From Nemertoderma westbladi (lineage: Eukaryota > Xenacoelomorpha > Nemertodermatida > Nemertodermatidae), in NCBI GenBank assembly GCA_032718475.1, contig JAUCBJ010007785.1, positions 62,001-126,000 of the forward strand: DNA of 64,000 nucleotides, given 5' to 3'. Of the stretch, positions 26,801 through 36,341 are shown piece after piece. Numbering within the stretch: the first letter of the stretch is position 1; the number at the start of each line of letters is the position of its first letter. A program made the translations under genes and the position numbers. Below the pieces are notes generated by a model that was not told the origin of the DNA, searched no databases, and saw nothing but the letters and a program-made list of their open reading frames with translations.

Positions 26801-29800
26801 ACAGGACATTCATTGTGTGTGTATGTACGACACTATGTTCCAGGACATTGTGTGTGTATGTACGACACTATGTTCCAGGACATTGTGTGTGTATGTACGA
26901 CACTATGTTCCAGGACATTGTGTGTGTATGTACGACACTATGTTCCAGGACATTGTGTGTGTATGTATGACACTATGTTCCAGGACATTGTGTGTGTATG
27001 TATGACACTATGTTCCAGGACATTGTGTGTGTATGTATGACACTATGTTCCACAGGTTCATTGTGTGTGTATGTACGACACTATGTTCCACAGGACATTG
27101 TGTGTGTATGTATGACACTATGTTCCAGGACATTGTGTGTGTATGTACGACACTATGTTCCAGGACATTGTGTGTGTATGTATGACACTATGTTCCAGGA
27201 CATTGTGTGTGTATGTACGACACTATGTTCCAGGACATTGTGTGTGTATGTATGACACTATGTTCCAGGACATTGTGTGTGTATGTATGACACTATGTTC
27301 CAGGACATTGTGTGTGTATGTATGACACTATGTTCCACAGGTTCATTGTGTGTGTATGTACGACACTATGTTCCACAGGACATTGTGTGTGTATGTATGA
27401 CACTATGTTCCACAGGACATTCATTGTGTGTGTATGTACGACACTATGTTCCAGGACATTGTGTGTGTATGTACGACACTATGTTCCAGGACATTGTGTG
27501 TGTATGTACGACACTATTTTCCACAGGACATTGTGTGTGTATGTACGACACTATGTTCCAGGACATTGTGTGTGTATGTACGACACTATGTTCCAGGACA
27601 TTGTGTGTGTATGTATGACACTATGTTCCACCCGACATTGTGTGTGTATGTATGATACTATGTTCCACCCGACATTGTGTGTGTATGTATGACACTATGT
27701 TCCACCCGACATTGTGTGTGTATGTATGACACTATGTTCCAGGACATTGTGTGTGTATGTATGACACTATGTTCCAGGACATTGTGTGTGTATGTATGAC
27801 ACTATGTTCCACCCGACATTGTGTGTGTATGTATGACACTATGTTCCACCCGACATTGTGTGTGTATGTATGACACTATGTTCCACAGGACATTGTGTGT
27901 GTATGTACGACACTATGTTCCACAGGACATTGTGTGTGTATGTGCGACACTATGTTCCACAGGACATTGTGTGTGTATGTACGACACTATGTTCCACAGG
28001 TTCATTGTGTGTGTATGTATGACACTATGTTCCAGGACATTGTGTGTGTATGTATGACACTATGTTCCACAGGACATTGTGTGTGTATGTACGACACTAT
28101 GTTCCAGGACATTGTGTGTGTATGTATGACACTATGTTCCAGGACATTGTGTGTGTATGTATGACACTATGTTCCAGGACATTGTGTGTGTATGTATGAC
28201 ACTATGTTCCACAGGACATTGTGTGTGTATGTATGACACTATGTTCCAGGACATTGTGTGTGTATGTACGACACTATGTTCCAGGACATTGTGTGTGTAT
28301 GTATGACACTATGTTCCAGGACATTGTGTGTGTATGTATGACACTATGTTCCAGGACATTGTGTGTGTATGTACGACACTATGTTCCAGGACATTGTGTG
28401 TGTATGTATGACACTATGTTCCAGGACATTGTGTGTGTATGTATGACACTATGTTCCAGGACATTGTGTGTGTATGTACGACACTATGTTCCACAGGTTC
28501 ATTGTGTGTGTATGTATGACACTATGTTCCAGGACATTGTGTGTGTATGTATGACACTATGTTCCAGGACATTGTGTGTGTATGTATGACACTATGTTCC
28601 AGGACATTGTGTGTGTATGTATGACACTATGTTCCACAGGACATTGTGTGTGTATGTATGACACTATGTTCCAGGACATTGTGTGTGTATGTACGACACT
28701 ATGTTCCAGGACATTGTGTGTGTATGTATGACACTATGTTCCAGGACATTGTGTGTGTATGTATGACACTATGTTCCAGGACATTGTGTGTGTATGTATG
28801 ACACTATGTTCCACAGGTTCATTGTGTGTGTATGTATGACACTATGTTCCAGGACATTGTGTGTGTATGTACGACACTATGTTCCAGGACATTGTGTGTG
28901 TATGTACGACACTATGTTCCAGGACATTCATTGTGTGTGTATGTATGACACTATGTTCCAGGACATTGTGTGTGTATGTATGACACTATGTTCCAGGACA
29001 TTGTGTGTGTATGTATGACACTATGTTCCACAGGTTCATTGTGTGTGTATGTATGACACTATGTTCCACAGGTTCATTGTGTGTGTATGTATGACACTAT
29101 GTTCCAGGACATTGTGTGTGTATGTACGACACTATGTTCCAGGACATTGTGTGTGTATGTACGACACTATGTTCCAGGACATTCATTGTGTGTGTATGTA
29201 TGACACTATGTTCCAGGACATTGTGTGTGTATGTATGACACTATGTTCCAGGACATTGTGTGTGTATGTATGACACTATGTTCCACAGGACATTGTGTGT
29301 GTATGTATGACACTATGTTCCAGGACATTGTGTGTGTATGTATGACACTATGTTCCAGGATTCATTGTGTGTGTATGTATGACACTATGTTCCAGGACAT
29401 TGTGTGTGTATGTATGACACTATGTTCCAGGACATTGTGTGTGTATGTATGACACTATGTTCCAGGATTCATTGTGTGTGTATGTATGACACTATGTTCC
29501 AGGACATTGTGTGTGTATGTATGACACTATGTTCCAGGACATTGTGTGTGTATGTATGACACTATGTTCCAGGACATTGTGTGTGTATGTATGACACTAT
29601 GTTCCAGGACATTGTGTGTGTATGTATGACACTATGTTCCAGGATTCATTGTGTGTGTATGTATGACACTATGTTCCAGGACATTGTGTGTGTATGTACG
29701 ACACTATGTTCCAGGACATTCATTGTGTGTGTATGTATGACACTATGTTCCAGGACATTGTGTGTGTATGTATGACACTATGTTCCAGGACATTGTGTGT

Positions 29801-32556
29801 GTATGTATGACACTATGTTCCACAGGACATTGTGTGTGTATGTATGACACTATGTTCCAGGACATTGTGTGTGTATGTATGACACTATGTTCCACAGGAC
29901 ATTGTGTGTGTATGTATGACACTATGTTCCAGGACATTGTGTGTGTATGTATGACACTATGTTCCACAGGACATTGTGTGTGTATGTATGACACTATGTT
30001 CCAGGACATTGTGTGTGTATGTATGACACTATGTTCCAGGACATTGTGTGTGTATGTATGACACTATGTTCCACAGGTTCATTGTGTGTGTATGTATGAC
30101 ACTATGTTCCAGGACATTGTGTGTGTATGTACGACACTATGTTCCAGGACATTGTGTGTGTATGTACGACACTATGTTCCAGGACATTCATTGTGTGTGT
30201 ATGTATGACACTATGTTCCAGGACATTGTGTGTGTATGTATGACACTATGTTCCAGGACATTGTGTGTGTATGTATGACACTATGTTCCACAGGTTCATT
30301 GTGTGTGTATGTATGACACTATGTTCCACAGGTTCATTGTGTGTGTATGTATGACACTATGTTCCAGGACATTGTGTGTGTATGTACGACACTATGTTCC
30401 AGGACATTGTGTGTGTATGTACGACACTATGTTCCAGGACATTCATTGTGTGTGTATGTATGACACTATGTTCCAGGACATTGTGTGTGTATGTATGACA
30501 CTATGTTCCAGGACATTGTGTGTGTATGTATGACACTATGTTCCACAGGACATTGTGTGTGTATGTATGACACTATGTTCCAGGACATTGTGTGTGTATG
30601 TATGACACTATGTTCCACAGGACATTGTGTGTGTATGTACGACACTATGTTCCAGGACATTGTGTGTGTATGTACGACACTATGTTCCAGGACATTGTGT
30701 GTGTATGTATGACACTATGTTCCAGGACATTGTGTGTGTATGTATGCCACTATGTTCCAGGACATTGTGTGTGTATGTATGACACTATGTTCCAGGACAT
30801 TGTGTGTGTATGTATGACACTATGTTCCAGGACATTGTGTGTGTATGTATGACACTATGTTCCAGGACATTGTGTGTGTATGTATGACACTATGTTCCAC
30901 AGGACATTGTGTGTGTATGTACGACACTATGTTCCAGGACATTGTGTGTGTATGTACGACACTATGTTCCAGGACATTGTGTGTGTATGTATGACACTAT
31001 GTTCCAGGACATTGTGTGTGTATGTATGACACTATGTTCCAGGACATTGTGTGTGTATGTATGACACTATGTTCCAGGACATTGTGTGTGTATGTATGAC
31101 ACTATGTTCCAGGACATTGTGTGTGTATGTATGACACTATGTTCCAGGACATTGTGTGTGTATGTATGACACTATGTTCCAGGACATTGTGTGTGTATGT
31201 ATGACACTATGTTCCAGGACATTGTGTGTGTATGTATGACACTATGTTCCACAGGTTCATTGTGTGTGTATGTATGACACTATGTTCCACAGGACATTGT
31301 GTGTGTATGTACGACACTATGTTCCAGGACATTGTGTGTGTATGTACGACACTATGTTCCAGGACATTGTGTGTGTATGTATGACACTATGTTCCAGGAC
31401 ATTGTGTGTGTATGTATGACACTATGTTCCAGGACATTGTGTGTGTATGTATGACACTATGTTCCAGGACATTGTGTGTGTATGTACGACACTATGTTCC
31501 ACAGGACATTGTGTGTGTATGTATGACACTATGTTCCACAGGTTCATTGTGTGTGTATGTATGACACTATGTTCCACAGGACATTGTGTGTGTATGTACG
31601 ACACTATGTTCCAGGACATTGTGTGTGTATGTACGACACTATGTTCCAGGACATTGTGTGTGTATGTATGACACTATGTTCCAGGACATTGTGTGTGTAT
31701 GTATGACACTATGTTCCAGGACATTGTGTGTGTATGTATGACACTATGTTCCAGGACATTGTGTGTGTATGTATGACACTATGTTCCAGGACATTGTGTG
31801 TGTATGTATGACACTATGTTCCAGGACATTGTGTGTGTATGTACGACACTATGTTCCACAGGACATTGTGTGTGTATGTATGACACTATGTTCCACAGGA
31901 CATTGTGTGTGTATGTATGACACTATGTTCCACAGGTTCATTGTGTGTGTATGTACGACACTATGTTCCAGGACATTGTGTGTGTATGTATGACACTATG
32001 TTCCAGGACATTGTGTGTGTATGTACGACACTATGTTCCAGGACATTGTGTGTGTATGTATGACACTATGTTCCAGGACATTGTGTGTGTATGTATGACA
32101 CTATGTTCCAGGACATTGTGTATGTATGTATGACACTATGTTCCAGGACATTGTGTGTGTATGTACGACACTATGTTCCAGGACATTGTGTGTGTATGTA
32201 CGACACTATGTTCCAGGACATTGTGTGTGTATGTATGACACTATGTTCCACACGTTCATTGTGTGTGTATGTATGACACTATGTTCCAGGACATTGTGTG
32301 TGTATGTATGACACTATGTTCCAGGACATTGTGTATGTATGTATGACACTATGTTCCAGGACATTGTGTGTGTATGTACGACACTATGTTCCAGGACATT
32401 GTGTGTGTATGTACGACACTATGTTCCAGGACATTGTGTGTGTATGTATGACACTATGTTCCAGGACATTGTGTGTGTATGTACGACACTATGTTCCAGG
32501 ACATTGTGTGTGTATGTGCGACACTATGTTCCAGGACATTGTGTGTGTGTATGTAC
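23864..32556 (+). repeat. Minisatellite array, 35-39 bp units (right part)
   Basis: The array continues after the LINE in the same orientation and unit phase. TTCTACCCG-type units occur to about 25.2 kb and then disappear; TTCCACCCG, TTCCACAGG and basic units fill the rest. The array ends at about 32556, where TGTGTGTGTATGTAC runs into unique sequence. The strand given is the orientation of the unit as described for the left part. Confidence 0.97.
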
Positions 32557-33141
32557 TTCTGTAGTGTATATTACTTCTTTGGTATTAATTCATGTTCCAT
32601 GGTTTCATCATAATGCATCGAACGTCTTAGATTTGTTGGTGATCTCGTGTCCAGGTTCTTAAAGACAACCGATGGTGAATGCAATGTGGATTCCTTCTTA
32701 GTCGCCATTGGTAGAGCTATCTCTAAAACAGTCAATTAATGTTTTATTAAGTAGGGGAGAACAGGGAGGGTTGAACCGTGAGGAGGGGTGAATCAGTGAA
32801 ATTTAAAGGAGAACGCTTGGGTTTGGCGTTTCCATGGATACACCATTAGATAGACAATTAAAAACTGCACCTACTGTTGTTGTATTTAGTACAACTCTAG
32901 CCTACATTCTTGCTATGAAGGAAAGTATGCTTTTCCCACCTGTCTTCTAGAACTGATACCTCTCTGTTTTGGATAAATGTAATACTTTTCTGGTGGAGAA
33001 ATTATTCCGCTTCAAAATTAGGTATGGATGATTACGTCACTACTGGTCTGCACTTTTCGTAGACAATGCATTTTTGTAAAAATGGAGTAGTGTGGGGGCT
33101 TGAATCAATGGAAGTGTAATAGGGTTGAACCACATCGGATG
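32557..33141. other. Unique AT-rich DNA between satellite and BEL/Pao element
   Basis: No gene is seen. The motif AGGGTTGAACC occurs at about 32768 and 33121 and again just right of the BEL/Pao element (about 49441), with looser forms (GGGGTGAATCAGTG, GGGCTTGAATCAATGG) in between. It may be an older degenerate repeat into which the retrotransposon inserted. Confidence 0.5.
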
Positions 33142-33146
33142 GATGG
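33142..33146 (+). repeat. 5-bp target site duplication (GATGG), left
   Basis: GATGG lies directly before the TGTTACGG start of the 5' LTR and is repeated at 49429-49433 directly after the 3' LTR. A 4-6 bp duplication is normal for BEL/Pao integrases. Confidence 0.9.
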
Positions 33147-35241
33147 TGTTACGGTATATGGCGCTGTATCCACATTATTAGCCATTATGCAGTATAATAT
33201 ATTAGTCCGTTATACTGTACACAATATTAGTCCGTTATACTGTATGTAATATTAGTCCGTTGTGCAGCATAATATTTTAGATAAGGCATAATAACGCAGT
33301 AGTATTTAGATAGGGAAATCGAAACACCCATATATTTGAATCCATCCATTTTGTATAGTATGTAGCCCTACCTACGTAATTTTGTATTAGGATATATGTA
33401 GATAGTTCCAGGGTAGCGAGTTTATTCGGACCCTGGATTTTGTGCTTGCTGATATTAGCATCGATAGGGCTAGCATATAGGGACGCTGTCCTGGCCACTC
33501 AGCAGCCAGGGACGTGAACCATTACCATATATGGTAATAATTTGAGGTTTGGGCAGGCAATAGGGCTACAATCCGGCCTCCTTATTGGACTAACTGCTTC
33601 CAGGTTGGTCTAATGCTAGCACGGACTGGAGAGCCAATAGGAGAGCGATTGAGTCACCCTATTGCATCACCCCATCCGGATCACCTATAAATTGGTGGTG
33701 TGCCGGTAGAGCCTTACTGTGTACCATGACACCTCACATGATCTGCTATCACCCTTGTACTTGCTGAGCTGTCTATATTCATTTTACGGATATTTTAGCG
33801 TATTTCTGCAATTTGCTATTTTCAATTAATTTCTCAAAATGCTTTGCTAGTGCGATTACTCTTGATTGTGTTTCTCAATTAATTCCTTCGATTACTGCAA
33901 ATTACAACTGGAACTATGATTTCTACCTTTTGATTAATGGTTCTATGTGATTCCTTTCTGCGCAATAATCCTAAGGGATTTCTGAGACTGTCAGACTTTG
34001 TGATTTGCATGCGCCGCTACGGTAGCTATTAGCATAATGGAGGGCTAAGGCGCCAGTGGGCGGTGGGCACATCGGGGGGTTAGCGACGAAGGGAGCGGAG
34101 GATTCAAAGGCGAGCAACGCTGGCGGGGGGTCACCGTTGCGGTCGGGCAATTTGCATTGTAGCGTGGGGGCAGCTCGCTGGTACAGTAATTAGGGGGCTG
34201 ATGATCCAGGTTTTGTCTCTATTTAGTATTAGGGGGGCAGGAATTGGGTTAGTTAGGAAGCCTAGATGTACCCGGGAGAGGTCTGCGTGCTTTACAATTG
34301 CGAATTGCATGTATTGCGAATTATTATATTGTGCTGTGTAATTGCTAATTGCGTGCATTGCGGATTGTACAATTGTGAATCGCGCATTGCGAGCTGTGAT
34401 TGCTGACGCTGATTGGTGTGTTACTAAAGTGTGCCTAAGATTACGAATGCTTAGATAGGCGCTCTTTTCCCTTTGATTGATTTCTATCTCTTAGTTTACT
34501 GTAAATAATTACTGATTAGGTCAAAGTAATACAGTATTTTAGGCTGTTACATATTTGTGACTGTAATTAATTAGTAAAATTAAGAATTAGTACGCAGCAT
34601 AGCGGAGAGTAGCTAAGGTAATAATTAGAGTACCGTAAACTATTCACGCTGAGCGGTTATTTGAATTAGCGGGCAATAAGCTAGATAGCAGTATTCAGTA
34701 CGCAAAACGCATTAGTAATTTGCTGGCCTAAAGCCAGCCGCAGACAAGTTTAGTCCCACTATAGGTATTAGCCCTAATAAACACTGTACCACTTTGATTA
34801 TTTTAAATATTCTCGCATTCACACATTCCGTTAGGGAACCCCCAGTATTCGCGATTAGAAAAGACGTAGGCATTGGCGTACTTTAACAGTAAGATTAGGC
34901 GTAAGAATATACTCTGAGTGTAAAACCTCTCACACTCGTTTTAAGTCAGCTTAGGGAGCCGATTCGGGTTTGTTGTTTTGGTTATTCCCGCGTGGCTCAT
35001 ATATTCGAACAGTTAGCTCTCTATCGAGTAATTGGTAGAGAAAGGAACAAGAAATTAGCAGGAGCCGTAGAAAATTAGTAAAACATATTAGCGGACGGCA
35101 GGTTAGCGCCATCTAACGGTAAGTAGCGGTTTTGTATTTAGCAGCCCCTCACATTAGCAATAATACGCTCCTGATTGCCCTGTCTAATAAATAGAGCAGT
35201 TTTGTGTCTTTATTGGTTAGGCCGGGGTAGTTTGTTTAACA
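33147..35241 (+). repeat. 5' LTR of the BEL/Pao element
   Basis: It starts TGTTACGGTATATGG and ends GTTTAACA. It opens with about three copies of an AATATTAGTCCGTTATACTG-type subrepeat (33193-33265). A TATAAAT box lies at 33686-33692, with candidate AATAAA signals at 34776-34781 and near 35187. A tract of short TTGCGAATTGC repeats lies at about 34297-34410. Any frames open within it also occur in the other LTR simply because the two LTRs are copies. Confidence 0.95.
33686..33692 (+). promoter_or_regulatory. Candidate TATA box in the 5' LTR
   Basis: TATAAAT lies 540 bp into the LTR and would start transcription at about 33715-33725. The same site is at 47873-47879 in the 3' LTR. Position and motif only. 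Confidence 0.5.
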
Positions 35242-36341
35242 GTAAAGCACGTGATTTGCTTGCTGTACTGCGTACAGTAAATACAAATTAGATTACTGTA
35301 TTAGGCACTGTACTGCGTATAGTAGGACAGAGAGTGTATTTTTAGGCTAGTTTAGATTACTGTATTCACTGGTTGCGTACGATAGTACAGTAGTACATTA
35401 GGCTGATTGCTGTTACTGTGTACGGTAGAAGGACATTTGTTTGCCGTACCACACACACAGTATCAATTAGGCTGTTAGGTTGGTGTACTGTTTTACTTAC
35501 TGTACTGCATACAGTGGATGTACGGTAGTGCGTTTTTACTAATTGCGAATACAGCAGTTCCTTAGGCCTTAGGGCAAATTGTAATTAGTAAGTTTTTTGA
35601 AATTTTAGCTAGGTTTGCGAGAATTCAGTTTTTGTACCGGTATGTTAGGTAACCGCTTAGTTATTTTATACCATCTGGAGATACATGGCAAGACGGAACT
35701 TCTGAGTTTGGGGTTCGTGTGGGTCTGCGGGTTCGGTTTGCAATCAGCGAAGGGCCTGAATCTTTGGACGCGGACGTGGAATCTCACAGCAAACAAGGTT
35801 AGTTGTTCTGTTGGCACCATAGTGTTTGTGGAAGCAGTAAAAAATTATCGGTTGTTTAACTGCGAAGCTGAACTCAATTTATTAGTTAGGATATTTAGGT
35901 TTAGCCGGCCATGGTTTTTTGAATCGCTCAAGTTAGAGAGAGAGTTGGAGAGAGTCGCAACCCGAAGATGTAGCCACGCGCTAGTGGATACATATAATAT
36001 TTGAAATTAAAATTACGTTGATTAGAGCTATATAAAATTATAAATATTTGGGTGGCAAATTTATTCTGAATATTTTGTATTAGATTCAAGGTTATTTTGT
36101 GCTATACCGGTATTTAATACTATATAGTAGCTATATAATAATATTTTTGTTTAAATATTGTGCTAGTATTTGCTATAACTATATACCTTATTAAATTCAC
36201 AATATTGCATTGCGAATTTATTTTGACATTTTGGACCAACTGATTATTTGACAAATAATTTGACCGTATTTCGGTTAAATTATAATTATATCTCGAAATT
36301 TTGCGAGATATTTTTGCCGGAAGGCAAACATTATTTAGACT
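35242..36341 (+). other. Untranslated leader of the BEL/Pao element
   Basis: Directly after the LTR come several near-palindromic TACTGCGTACAGTA-type repeats (about 35260-35540), then AT-rich DNA to the gag ATG. A 129-codon frame (35615-36004) with many Trp and Phe codons is open, but I have no other sign that it is coding. No TGG-type primer binding site sits next to the LTR. The repeats might serve packaging or priming, but this is inference. Confidence 0.5.

Larger units (their letters stand above)
22145..29100 (+). repeat. Right copy of the duplicated satellite block, expanded and carrying the LINE
   Basis: This copy follows the left one directly, so the duplication is tandem. It is longer because it has the LINE insertion (1,151 bp plus a 14-bp target duplication) and local tandem gains. 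The offset rises by 140 bp and then 611 bp around 26.5-27.3 kb, and drops by 38 bp (about one unit) near 28.8 kb. Smaller repeated blocks of 255 bp (28788 and 29043; 30048 and 30303) continue after it. The right end is approximate. Confidence 0.75.

Noticed and set aside
6254-32556. CRISPR-like array
   Set aside because: Units are directly adjacent with no unique spacers, and the context is eukaryotic.
6277-32662. Dozens of Cys/Val/Tyr-rich open frames on both strands
   Set aside because: They are translations of the 35-39 bp satellite unit. Frames shift with every unit-length variant, start and stop at the TATGAC/TACGAC site, and show no other coding sign.
33277-33498. Minus-strand frame also present at 47464-47685 (and the pair 34131-34358 / 48318-48545)
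   Set aside because: They occur twice only because the LTRs are copies; there is no domain or other support.
35615-36004. 129-codon frame in the BEL/Pao leader
   Set aside because: No recognisable domain, AT-rich context and no gag/pol-like codon use; mentioned only in the leader entry.
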